Source: Deltaproteobacteria bacterium RIFOXYD12_FULL_55_16 (GTDB taxonomy: Bacteria; Desulfobacterota; Desulfobulbia; Desulfobulbales; Desulfurivibrionaceae). From it: DNA of 45,941 bases. The stretch covers positions 1 through 45,941 of the forward strand of contig MGTC01000031.1 of assembly GCA_001799255.1 (NCBI GenBank), in the 5' to 3' direction. This document shows, in pieces, positions 25,795 to 33,436 of the stretch (positions within the stretch are counted from its first letter, which is position 1; each line of letters opens with the position of its first letter). The notes beneath the pieces were generated by a model. The model ran no database searches and had not been told where the DNA came from. It worked only from the letters and a program-made list of their open reading frames with translations. A program made the position numbers and the translations under genes.

Positions 25795-27123
25795 ATGGAT
25801 TCATCCCCTGACCTGCCGGAGCCCCGCATCATTGCCCGGGCCGATCACCCCATCTCCCGCAAGGATATCGATCGCGAGGCGTTGAAGGTCATGCACCGCC
25901 TCCGTGATGCGGGCTTTTCCGCCTACCTGGTGGGCGGCGCGGTGCGTGATCTCTATCTCGGCAAAACGCCCAAGGATTTCGACATCAGCACCAACGCCAG
26001 ACCAGGGCAGTTGCGCACCCTTTTTAAAAACAGCCGGATCATTGGTCGCCGCTTTCGTCTGGTGCAGGTCTTTTTCTTTGGCAGCAAGATAGTCGAGGTT
26101 TCCACCCTGCGCTGTCGCAGTGAGTTTGAAGAAGGCGACCGGGAAGAGGACGAGGTGCTGGCCCACAACAACACCTTCGGCTCCGAAGCGGAGGATGCCT
26201 TTCGGCGTGATCTCACCATCAACGCCCTGTTCTATGAGATAGAAAACTTCACCATCATTGATTACACGGACGGGGTTAGCGATCTCAACAACCGGATTGT
26301 TCGCATGGTTGGGGAGCCGGATCGCCGGATCGTTAGGGATCCCGTCCGGATGATGCGCGCCATCCGCCATGCGGCCAGAAGCGGCTTTACCATTGAAGAG
26401 CGCACCTGGCAGGCCATTGTCACCAACCTTGACACCCTGCGCCTCTGCCCTGATTCCCGGGTCAGGGACGAATTCTTCAAAGATCTGCACAGCGGCGCCT
26501 GCGCGCCCTGGTGTCGGCTTGCCGTGGCCAGCGGGCTGTTCTTTGTTCTTCTGCCCTGCTATAACGAGGGCCTCAGCCAGGAGCCGGAGAACCCCTTGTC
26601 CCAGCTCAGTCTTCTCTTCGCCCTCTGCCAGGTGATTGACCGCCTGCATGGCGAAGGCAGGCCCCTGCCGGAACATCTTCTGTTTGCCTTGCTCATGCTG
26701 CCCTGGGCCCAGGCGCGTTTCGACCTTGTGTCTTTGCCTGCCGAAGGCCGTGATTCCTTTGCCCGCACCCTTCGCACTAAGGTTGATTCCCATCTGGAGC
26801 ATCTCAATGTCAAACGGGCCTCCAGAGAGGAGATCACCTCGCTGCTGGTCAATTTTCCGGCCTTCGTCCGGCACGGCGCCGGACAGACCTGGCCTGCCTG
26901 GCTGAAACGCAAAAGTTATTTTGCCGATGGCCTGCTGTTCTTGCAGCTTTACCAGGAAGCCCTTGGCGGAGTGCCTGCCGATCTGGCGGCGCGGCCCGAG
27001 CCTGTTGCCGCCCCGCCAAGCGGCAGGGGCAGGGGCAGGACAGGCAAACCCAGGCCGCCCAGACCAGAAAGCCGCACCCCGGCTTTCTCTGGCAAGAAAG
27101 GCGGAATCTTCGGCCTCAAGTAG
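25795..27123 (+). CDS. pcnB: Poly(A) polymerase I-type nucleotidyltransferase
   Basis: About 442 residues of the class II tRNA nucleotidyltransferase/poly(A) polymerase family. The head domain has YLVGGAVRDLYLG and the metal-binding DFDIST. The motif GRRFRLVQVFFFG is characteristic of PcnB rather than CCA-adding enzymes. The RNA-binding motifs (EDAFRRDLTINALFY, DPVRMMRAIRHAARSGF) follow, and the basic, Pro-rich tail (RGRGRTGKPRPPRP) probably contacts RNA. It adds 3' A tails that speed RNA decay. The start is taken as the ATG at 25795; a TTG at 25771 is possible. A long palindromic element follows the stop. Confidence 0.92.
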   Translation: MDSSPDLPEPRIIARADHPISRKDIDREALKVMHRLRDAGFSAYLVGGAVRDLYLGKTPKDFDISTNARPGQLRTLFKNSRIIGRRFRLVQVFFFGSKIVEVSTLRCRSEFEEGDREEDEVLAHNNTFGSEAEDAFRRDLTINALFYEIENFTIIDYTDGVSDLNNRIVRMVGEPDRRIVRDPVRMMRAIRHAARSGFTIEERTWQAIVTNLDTLRLCPDSRVRDEFFKDLHSGACAPWCRLAVASGLFFVLLPCYNEGLSQEPENPLSQLSLLFALCQVIDRLHGEGRPLPEHLLFALLMLPWAQARFDLVSLPAEGRDSFARTLRTKVDSHLEHLNVKRASREEITSLLVNFPAFVRHGAGQTWPAWLKRKSYFADGLLFLQLYQEALGGVPADLAARPEPVAAPPSGRGRGRTGKPRPPRPESRTPAFSGKKGGIFGLK

Positions 27124-27154
27124 GCTGGGGTGTCGGCGGTCACCGCTTATTTTT

Positions 27155-27293
27155 TTAGCCACGAAACCCACGAAACGACACGAAATTTATTGAAGGCAAC
27201 CTTGAAAAATCAAACCTCCGTCGCTCCCGCGAAGGACGTATTTTTGAAGGTTCCCTGAAGTTTTTCGTGTTCTTTCGTGGTTTTCGTGGCTAA
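27155..27293. repeat. Large palindromic element before bioB (139 bp)
   Basis: An imperfect palindrome. The outer arms start TTAGCCACGAAACCCACG (27155) and end with its near inverse CGTGGTTTTCGTGGCTAA (27293). The inner arms AAGG-AACCTT-AAAAAT continue the symmetry, leaving a loop near 27212-27240. The arms are made of CACGAAA units. It is a MITE-like or cruciform-forming sequence with no ORF. No BirA-type operator is visible in the spacer. Confidence 0.82.
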
Positions 27294-27310
27294 TTTTAGA
27301 GACCACTACC

Positions 27311-28231
27311 ATGAACCAGTTACCCGACCTCACCAAACTCCAGGCGCTGCCCTTAGCCGAGCTCATGCGGCAGGCCCTGGCGATCAAGCTTGCCCGGCGG
27401 GGAACCTCCTTTTCCCTGTGCAGCATCGTTAATGCCAAGTCCGGCCTTTGCAGCGAGGACTGCCGTTTTTGCGCGCAATCCGCTCATTACCAGACAGAGG
27501 CGCCGGTTTATCCCCTGTTGGATAAAGAGCAAATTCTCACCGCCGCCCGGGAGGCCAAAAGAATCGGGGCCAGCCGTTTTTCCCTGGTGACCAGTGGCCG
27601 GGGGCTGGCAAGCGCTGATCTGCTCCAGGTGTTGACCCTCATCCGCGCCATTCGGAAAGAGGTGGGGATCAAGGTCTGCGCTTCCTTGGGTATCTTAGGG
27701 GAGGTCGAACTCCGCCAGCTCAAGGAGGCCGGTCTTTCCCGCTATCACCATAATCTGGAGACCTCCTGGGAGTTTTTCCCGCAGATCTGCACCACTCATA
27801 GCTTTGCCGACCGGGTGGCCACAATCAGGGCTGCTCAGGCCGTTGGTCTCCAAGTTTGCAGCGGCGGCATCTTCGGCCTGGGCGAAACCGAGGCAGATCG
27901 CCTGTCCATGGCCATGAGTCTTGCCGAATTAGGGATTGACTCCGTGCCCCTCAATATCCTTATCCCCCTGGCCGGAACGCCCTGCGCCGGACTGCCCCCC
28001 CTGGCCATCGCAGAAATTCTCCGGGCCATCGCCCTCTACCGCTTACTTTTGCCCCAGGCGGCCATTCGCCTGGCCGCTGGCCGCGAATCAGCCCTGGCCG
28101 ATTTCTTAAGCTCTGCCTTCATGGCTGGCGCAGACGGCATGATGATCGGCGGCTATCTCACCCAGCGGGGCCGTTCCCCTGAGGCAGACCGGCAATTTGC
28201 CGAAGAGATCAAGCAATTATGGTCGATGTGA
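27311..28231 (+). CDS. bioB: Biotin synthase
   Basis: A protein of 306 residues, a radical SAM enzyme that inserts sulfur into dethiobiotin. The [4Fe-4S] motif is C47-x3-C51-x2-C54 (CSEDCRFC). Of the residues that hold the auxiliary [2Fe-2S] cluster in E. coli, Cys128, Cys188 and Arg260 have counterparts (Cys123, Cys183, Arg258). Cys97 aligns with Ser91 (SRFSLVTSGRG), so the auxiliary cluster site is not the classical one. It is the first gene of bioBF and overlaps bioF by 13 bases. The ATG at 27311 lies directly after a large palindrome. Confidence 0.95.
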   Translation: MNQLPDLTKLQALPLAELMRQALAIKLARRGTSFSLCSIVNAKSGLCSEDCRFCAQSAHYQTEAPVYPLLDKEQILTAAREAKRIGASRFSLVTSGRGLASADLLQVLTLIRAIRKEVGIKVCASLGILGEVELRQLKEAGLSRYHHNLETSWEFFPQICTTHSFADRVATIRAAQAVGLQVCSGGIFGLGETEADRLSMAMSLAELGIDSVPLNILIPLAGTPCAGLPPLAIAEILRAIALYRLLLPQAAIRLAAGRESALADFLSSAFMAGADGMMIGGYLTQRGRSPEADRQFAEEIKQLWSM

Positions 28232-29388
28232 AGATTTGGCTAAACCAGCAGCAGGTAAGCGGCGGGCTCCGCAGCCTGCGCCCGGTCATCCGCCGGGGAA
28301 AAGGGCGGCTTACCCTGGCCGGAGATGAGGCCCGGGAGCTGATCGACTTTTCCTCCAATGATTACCTGGCCCTGGCCGAACATCCGGCCCTGATCGCGGC
28401 GGCCCAGGAGGCCCTGGGCCGGTTTGGCGCCGGTTCGGGCGCGGCCCGGTTGATGAGCGGCGATCTCGCGCTGCATCATGAGCTGGAAGAGGCGGTGGCC
28501 CAGCTCAAGGGCAAGGAGGCCGCCCTCACCTTCGGCTCCGGCTACCTGGCCAACGCTGGCATCATCCCTGCCCTGGCTGCCCGCCACGACCTCATCTTCA
28601 GCGACCGTCTGAATCATGCCAGCATCCACGATGGTTGCCGCCTTTCCGGCGCCCGCCTGATACGCTTCCGGCACAACGATCTCAATCAGCTCGAAGACCT
28701 GCTCAAGGAAAAGCGGGGGACAGGCACGGCCCTGATTGTGGTGGAATCCATCTACAGCATGGACGGCGACCGTTGCCCGTTGCGCGAACTGGTGCAGCTC
28801 AAGGAGCGCTTCGGCTGCCTGCTCATGGTGGACGAGGCCCATGCCACCGGGGTTTTTGGCGAAAATGGCGGCGGAGTTATCGAAGAGGACGGGGTGAGTG
28901 AGGCGGTGGATCTGGCCATGGGCACCTTCGGTAAGGCCCTTGGCAGCTATGGCGCCTATGTCGCGGGCAACAGGGAGATGATTGATTATCTGCTTAATCG
29001 GGCCAGGAGCTTTGTCTTTTCCACCGCCCTGCCGCCCGCCGTTACCGCAGCCTCCCTGGCTGCAGTGCGGCTTATCCGACAGGAACCGGAGCTGCGCCGG
29101 GAGCTGCATGCAAAGATCGCCTTTTTCAAGGCCTTGCTGCAGGCCGGGGGCTACGGGGCGGAACTTGGCCCCTCGCAGATCATTCCCATTCTGGTCGGGG
29201 AGAGCGGCGCGGCGCTGGCCAAGGCCGAGCAGCTTCGCCAGCAGGGCATCTTCGTCACGGCCATTCGACCGCCCACCGTGCCAAAGGGCACAGCAAGGCT
29301 GCGGTTTTCCCTCACCCGTCATCACAGCCCAGCGGATCTTGCCCAGGCAGCCAAGGCGCTCCTTGAACTGCCGGGCCGGGCGGGCTGA
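28219..29388 (+). CDS. bioF: 8-amino-7-oxononanoate synthase
   Basis: A protein of 389 residues, a PLP-dependent alpha-oxoamine synthase joining pimeloyl-thioester and alanine in biotin synthesis. Recognisable features are DFSSNDYLALAEHP, the Gly-rich FGAGSGAARLMSG, VDEAHATGVFG with the PLP-binding Asp-His, and Lys239 in TFGKALGSYGAY for the internal aldimine. The ATG at 28219 lies inside the end of bioB in another frame, so the genes are translationally coupled. The sequence alone does not fully exclude a Kbl-type activity, but the bioB context settles it. Confidence 0.96.
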   Translation: MVDVKIWLNQQQVSGGLRSLRPVIRRGKGRLTLAGDEARELIDFSSNDYLALAEHPALIAAAQEALGRFGAGSGAARLMSGDLALHHELEEAVAQLKGKEAALTFGSGYLANAGIIPALAARHDLIFSDRLNHASIHDGCRLSGARLIRFRHNDLNQLEDLLKEKRGTGTALIVVESIYSMDGDRCPLRELVQLKERFGCLLMVDEAHATGVFGENGGGVIEEDGVSEAVDLAMGTFGKALGSYGAYVAGNREMIDYLLNRARSFVFSTALPPAVTAASLAAVRLIRQEPELRRELHAKIAFFKALLQAGGYGAELGPSQIIPILVGESGAALAKAEQLRQQGIFVTAIRPPTVPKGTARLRFSLTRHHSPADLAQAAKALLELPGRAG

Positions 29389-29393
29389 GGCGC

Positions 29394-29834
29394 TCAGGTC
29401 AGCTCGGGAAATTTTATCTTGAGGGTTTCCTTGTCCGCAGTACGTTCGATCTTTATCTGAAGCTCGACCTGATCATTCTTCAAACCAAGGGTCAGCGGCA
29501 GCCCCCCCTTGTCTTCCTCCAGATGGATGATGCTGCGCATAATGGCGATGATTCGGTCGAAAACAGGCTTGCAGGGTGGGCGCAGGGCGATTTTTTCCGC
29601 ATCGTGCTTGATGGTGACGGTAATCTTGCCTTTCTTTTGCTTAAGGGAAAGCTGCCGGGCCTCTTCGGTCAGGGTCAGGAGAAGGCCGAGCGCCAGATAA
29701 CGGAGGGCGTCTTCCTGGGTATCACTGGTGGGGGTGTCCGCCACCTGCTGAATAATGGCGATATAGTCCGTGCCAAGATAACAGTCACACATTTCCATAA
29801 GTTTCAGATGCAGATTCGGGTCATGTATCTCCAT
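29394..29834 (-). CDS. Uncharacterised small protein
   Basis: A protein of 146 residues that I do not recognise. It has no signal or membrane segment. The N-terminal 60 residues look helical (HLKLMEMCDCYLGTDYIAII, then a leucine-rich RYLALGLLLTLTEEAR). The C-terminal half has alternating hydrophobic and charged residues that suggest a beta-sheet (GKITVTIKHDAEKI, VELQIKIERTADKETLKIKF). The ATG at 29834 has AGGAG six bases upstream, and the gene shows codon bias like its neighbours, so it is probably real. It is convergent with bioF, five bases apart. The 243 bases upstream hold only a 7-bp stem (29984-30013). Confidence 0.7.
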   Translation of the reverse strand: MEIHDPNLHLKLMEMCDCYLGTDYIAIIQQVADTPTSDTQEDALRYLALGLLLTLTEEARQLSLKQKKGKITVTIKHDAEKIALRPPCKPVFDRIIAIMRSIIHLEEDKGGLPLTLGLKNDQVELQIKIERTADKETLKIKFPELT

Positions 29835-30077
29835 GGCGTCTCCTGTTGTGTTGCTCCTGGTAGAATAATCCTCACGCTTACTTTATGCCCCTCATAGTGC
29901 TATGAACCGCTTTGTCGTGTCAAGGGAAAGGATGTTGAAAAGCGAAGGATTTTGCTGGCGGGTGTTTTTCAGGATTCAGCCAAGGATGCGCAAAGCAAAA
30001 GCTCTACGCATCCCGGTGGGAAACGCCGGGCCGCATGAATGAAGGGTAGTAAAACGACTCCCTGCGGATAAGGCCGG

Positions 30078-30329
30078 TCAAGATTCCAGATTCTTTTTTC
30101 TCTGCCCAAACTCCTCGGCGTCTATTTCGCCTCTGGCATACCGCTTTTTAAGAATATCCAGGGGCGTTTCCTCTTTTTCGCCATCCCGCGCCCGCCGTTT
30201 TGCCAGCCGCGAAAACAGGAGAAAAATTCCATATATTAGCGCTCCCCAGAAAATAATACCCAGGATCATCCCCAGAGGCCAGCCAAAGAAACACCCCGGC
30301 CCGCCCGCCCAGTAACCAGTACCCATCAT
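30078..30329 (-). CDS. SHOCT-domain small membrane protein
   Basis: A protein of 83 residues with an N-terminal Gly/Trp-rich segment, one membrane helix (MILGIIFWGALIYGIFLLF), a basic stretch and a C-terminal SHOCT motif (PLDILKKRYARGEIDAEEF). SHOCT is a short oligomerisation domain often found at the end of small membrane proteins. The ATG at 30329 has GGGGAGGA seven bases upstream. It is the last gene after the ZraP-like and PepSY-like genes and probably belongs to the same envelope-stress unit. Confidence 0.85.
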   Translation of the reverse strand: MMGTGYWAGGPGCFFGWPLGMILGIIFWGALIYGIFLLFSRLAKRRARDGEKEETPLDILKKRYARGEIDAEEFGQRKKNLES

Positions 30330-30347
30330 AAATATATCCTCCCCGGA

Positions 30348-30692
30348 CTAATAAATTGAACGTATCCTGCCCGTCCGTTTGTCAATAATCACCCGGTCGA
30401 GCCGGTTATCCTTTTTGTCCATGATCTCAGCTTCAAAATACCATTCATGCTCTGTAATCTTGCCGACGGCTACGTTTTCCCCTTTGAAATAACGCTCCAG
30501 CAATTTGCGCGCCTCTTCCACGATTTTCACAGGATTGCGCGCCCCATACCAGCCCCATTTCGGCCCCCGGCAATAGCCGCCGTAAGGACGCTGCTGCCGC
30601 CAGTTGCAATCCGGCTGGGCAAAAGACGGCTCGGGATTGATAAGAAACCCTGCCAAAAGCAGCAGACACACGATAAAAAATGTTTTCATCAT
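30348..30692 (-). CDS. Secreted PepSY-like protein
   Basis: About 114 residues from the ATG at 30692 (MMKTFFIVCLLLLAGFLINP), with a cleavable signal peptide ending near SFAQ. After a Trp/Gly/Tyr-rich linker comes a domain (VKIVEEARKLLERYFKGENV, then a strand pattern ending DRVIIDKRTGRIRSIY) that resembles a single PepSY domain, a periplasmic fold often linked to protease inhibition or metal/redox proteins. The ribosome site is weak, which fits translation coupled to the gene before it. The ZraP-like gene stop lies 45 bases inside a longer upstream frame, which is therefore rejected. Confidence 0.75.
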   Translation of the reverse strand: MMKTFFIVCLLLLAGFLINPEPSFAQPDCNWRQQRPYGGYCRGPKWGWYGARNPVKIVEEARKLLERYFKGENVAVGKITEHEWYFEAEIMDKKDNRLDRVIIDKRTGRIRSIY

Positions 30693-30736
30693 CTTGAAAG
30701 ACCGGAGGGGCCGCGAGGCCCCCCTCTCATAAATAG

Positions 30737-31159
30737 TCAGTTTGCCGACTGGCACTGAGGACAGGCCCCCGCTGCTCCCGCCATCATCCCGCGTCCGCCA
30801 CGGCCTGCCATCATGCCGCCCCCGGCGCCGGAAGCAAAGGCCGGGATGCCGTGCTTGTCCGCCACAACCTGAACCTTTGCCTGGATATCAATGACCTCCT
30901 TCCTGATCGAGGCAATACGGGCCCTGTCGAGTACAGGCTTGCTAAACTCGGTCTGAAGTTCGATCTGCTTGATCATGAGCTCGTCGCGCAGGCTGAGTGA
31001 CTCCTGTTGGAACTTTTTCATGGTCTCAGCATTTGCGCCGTTGTAATAGCCGCCACCCTGCCCGCAGCCCACGCCGGGGCCATTCCCACAGGCAAAGGCC
31101 ACGCCAGCGAAGACGAGTACCAGCATAACCGCAAAAATCATTCCTGTTTCTTTCTTCAT
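30737..31159 (-). CDS. ZraP/Spy-like periplasmic metal-stress protein
   Basis: A protein of 140 residues with a signal peptide (MIFAVMLVLVFAGVAFA), then a Cys/Gly-rich start (CGNGPGVGCGQGGGYY). A helical hairpin of the Spy/CpxP/ZraP type follows (FQQESLSLRDELMIKQIELQ and ASIRKEVIDIQAKVQV), and the tail is Gly/Met-rich, ending CPQCQ. These proteins are periplasmic chaperones or metal buffers induced by envelope stress. The ATG at 31159 has GGGAGGT nine bases upstream. The gene is preceded by phased direct repeats probably bound by the response regulator encoded just upstream. Cys and Met residues suggest copper, zinc or a related metal. Confidence 0.85.
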   Translation of the reverse strand: MKKETGMIFAVMLVLVFAGVAFACGNGPGVGCGQGGGYYNGANAETMKKFQQESLSLRDELMIKQIELQTEFSKPVLDRARIASIRKEVIDIQAKVQVVADKHGIPAFASGAGGGMMAGRGGRGMMAGAAGACPQCQSAN

Positions 31160-31191
31160 CTCTTTTTACCTCCCTTGAATAGTAGTACAAC

Positions 31192-31262
31192 CAATCATTG
31201 CCTGGTTAGACTCTAGCAAATGATTGTGAAGAACCAGCGAAGGAATTATGAAGAATTGTGAA
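31192..31262 (-). promoter_or_regulatory. Operator region with four phased TTGTGAA-like boxes
   Basis: Four boxes end at 31230, 31241, 31252 and 31262 (TTGTGAA, CAGCGAA, TTATGAA, TTGTGAA), with spacings of 11, 11 and 10 bases, that is, once per helical turn. Next to them is an inverted repeat CAATCATT (31192-31199) and AATGATTG (31219-31226). Phased direct repeats are typical of OmpR/PhoB-type regulators. The region separates the kinase stop from the ZraP-like gene. Confidence 0.6.
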
Positions 31263-31268
31263 GGGTTA

Positions 31269-32624
31269 TTAGCCTGGCAGCGAGAGGCTAAAGACAGAAC
31301 CCTTTCCGTATTCGCTTCTGGCCTCTATCCTGCCCCCGTGCGCCTCCATAAGCTCCTTGACGATGGCAAGGCCAAGGCCGAAGCCGCCTTCGGAGGCCTT
31401 AAAGAATCGCTCAAAGATGAAAGGCAGGTCTTCAGGCCTGATCCCCGCCCCCGTATCCTGTATTTCAAGCAGAACCTCAGCGTCCTGCCGGGCCGCCCTG
31501 ACGGTCACCCGCCCGACTCTGTCAGTCGCCTTGAGCGCATTGCTCAAGAGGTTGAGCATAACTTGCGTCAATAGATCGGGATCCGCATAGACAATCAGCC
31601 CCTTCTCGCACGCCACGTTAAATTCCACGGCCTTATTCTGGGCTGCGGGCCGGAATCTTGAGACAACCTGCAAAAGAAACTTCCCGAGCTCAAAATGCTG
31701 CTTTTTGAGGGTCAGCACACTCGCTTGCGCCTGGGCAAGCTCCTCCATAGCGTTCAGAATATTTTTGAGCCTGTCCGTTTCTTCAAGAAGCGAGCCAAGA
31801 TGCTGCCTGTCCACAGGGAAGAGCCCATCCATCATCCCTTCCAGTTCGCCCTGCATGGCGCCAAGCGGCGTGCGCAGCTCGTGGGCCGTATTTGCAAGGA
31901 GCTTCTTGCGCAAGGCCTCCTGGGTTTCAAGGATCTGCACCATCCGATTGAACATTGCCGCGAGTTTGCCTATTTCATCTCTGCCGACAACCGGGACCCG
32001 CGTTTTCAGATTCCCCTCGCTCACCGCCACGGCTGCGGCGGCAAGTCTTTTAATGGGGCGCGTCAACCTTCTCGACAGGACAAGGCTCAGGACAAAGGCA
32101 AGTCCGCCCAGAGCCAAAAGAGAGAAAAGAAGAAACCTGTTTGAGCGGTCGATGAAAACCAACTCTTTCTGAGGCTGCAGGAAGCTGACCTCAAGTCGAC
32201 CGATCTCCTTTCCGGCCAGAAAGAGCGGGTAGGGCAAATACGAGCCCGCCTGTTTTTGGGGCGCGCGTTCGGAGACGCCCAGAACCCTGTTTCGCACAAG
32301 GGGCGAAAGCGTGTCCAGGGCTCTCTTTGTATCCATGATTACCCTGCCGCCTGAATCGAGGAGGCGGATCTCGAACCCAAGCATAAAGGCCCAGACCGCG
32401 TCTTCACTCAGCTCACCTATGATTTCCCGCTTCCAGCCGGCATGTTTTTCATAGCTTCGCTCAATGTCCGCAGTGACCCAGGACACCCGGTCTTCGCGGT
32501 CGCCTTCGAGATATTCCCGGAAATCATGAATCATCAGTTCCCGCAGGATGAACGCCGCTGAGAGGGCGATAACGGAAACAGCAAAAAGAAGGATGAGAAA
32601 CTTTATCCAGAGGCTTCTAAACAT
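31269..32624 (-). CDS. Membrane sensor histidine kinase
   Basis: A protein of 451 residues. A first membrane helix (FLILLFAVSVIALSAAFIL), a periplasmic sensor domain (about 28-165) and a second helix (FLLFSLLALGGLAFVLSLVL) are followed by a HAMP domain, a DHp helix with His in NTAHELRTPLGAM, and a HATPase domain with NLLSNALKA, DTGAGI and FGLGLAIVKELMEAHGG. This is the EnvZ/CpxA/BaeS type of two-component sensor. It overlaps the response regulator gene by 8 bases, so the pair is coupled. The downstream genes are periplasmic stress proteins, so the signal is likely metal or envelope damage. Confidence 0.95.
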   Translation of the reverse strand: MFRSLWIKFLILLFAVSVIALSAAFILRELMIHDFREYLEGDREDRVSWVTADIERSYEKHAGWKREIIGELSEDAVWAFMLGFEIRLLDSGGRVIMDTKRALDTLSPLVRNRVLGVSERAPQKQAGSYLPYPLFLAGKEIGRLEVSFLQPQKELVFIDRSNRFLLFSLLALGGLAFVLSLVLSRRLTRPIKRLAAAAVAVSEGNLKTRVPVVGRDEIGKLAAMFNRMVQILETQEALRKKLLANTAHELRTPLGAMQGELEGMMDGLFPVDRQHLGSLLEETDRLKNILNAMEELAQAQASVLTLKKQHFELGKFLLQVVSRFRPAAQNKAVEFNVACEKGLIVYADPDLLTQVMLNLLSNALKATDRVGRVTVRAARQDAEVLLEIQDTGAGIRPEDLPFIFERFFKASEGGFGLGLAIVKELMEAHGGRIEARSEYGKGSVFSLSLPG

Positions 32625-33318
32625 CTCGTTTCCCGATAAATTTGTAGCCTATCCCGTACACGGTGAGAATAAAGGAAGGCCTTTTAGGCTCATCCTCGAT
32701 CTTCTGGCGGAGGTTCTTTATATGAGCGTCGATGCTCCGCTCGTAGCCCTCGAACTGATAACCCAGGGCCTGATCCACCAGCGCGTCCCGGGTCATAACC
32801 CGATCTGGATGCGCGGCCAGGGTAAAGAGTACCTTGAATTCGGTGGGCGTGAGGCTTACAGAATGCCCCTTCTTCTTCACCTCGTAGCGATGGCCATCGA
32901 CAACCAGAATTCCCTTGTTGAAGCTCGCTACCGTTGCTCCCGTCAAATCCTGTTTCTGCGCCCGCTTGAGCACAGCCTTCACCCGAAACATAAGTTCGCG
33001 GGGGCTGAAGGGCTTGACCACGTAATCGTCCGCTCCCAGGGCAAAGCCCGCTACTCGCTCTTCCTCGGAGGACTTAGCCGTAAGCATGATGACCGGAACA
33101 TCGGCTAGCGCCTTCAGTTCCTGGTAAACTTCTTCGCCGCCCATATCCGGCAGCATCAGATCGAGGATCACCAGCAGAGGGGTTTCCCTCTCTGCGGCAG
33201 CGACTGCCTCTTTGCCCCGCCCGGCATGGATCACGCGATAGCCTTCGCCCTCGAGATATACCTGGACGACTCGGGCAATTTTCTTATCATCTTCGACAAT
33301 GAGAACAGGCTGGATCAC
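32617..33318 (-). CDS. OmpR-family response regulator
   Basis: A protein of 233 residues. The receiver domain has acidic pocket Glu9-Asp10-Asp11, phospho-acceptor Asp53 (VILDLMLPD), Thr in MLTAKS and Lys in VVKPFSP. The C-terminal winged-helix DNA-binding domain runs from about 135 to 230 (SLTPTEFKVLFTLAAHPDRV, GYERSIDAHIKNLRQKIE, TVYGIGYKF). The start is a GTG at 33318 with a G-rich ribosome site close by. It is the first gene of the pair with the kinase. Its likely target is the phased box region upstream of the ZraP-like gene, about 1.4 kb downstream. Confidence 0.95.
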   Translation of the reverse strand: MIQPVLIVEDDKKIARVVQVYLEGEGYRVIHAGRGKEAVAAAERETPLLVILDLMLPDMGGEEVYQELKALADVPVIMLTAKSSEEERVAGFALGADDYVVKPFSPRELMFRVKAVLKRAQKQDLTGATVASFNKGILVVDGHRYEVKKKGHSVSLTPTEFKVLFTLAAHPDRVMTRDALVDQALGYQFEGYERSIDAHIKNLRQKIEDEPKRPSFILTVYGIGYKFIGKRDV

Positions 33319-33436
33319 GATTCCCCCCGTAACTGCGTTATCTGACGAACTTTTTTAAAAACTACAGGATTTCTGGAAAAATTGGCAAGCCCAGGCTTAT
33401 CTCTCCTGGCTGCCGCATAGTCCCCGAAAGAACCTG

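Noticed and set aside
27124-27310. BirA operator upstream of bioB
   Set aside because: No TTGTNAACC-type dyad is present; the spacer is taken up by the CACGAAA palindrome.
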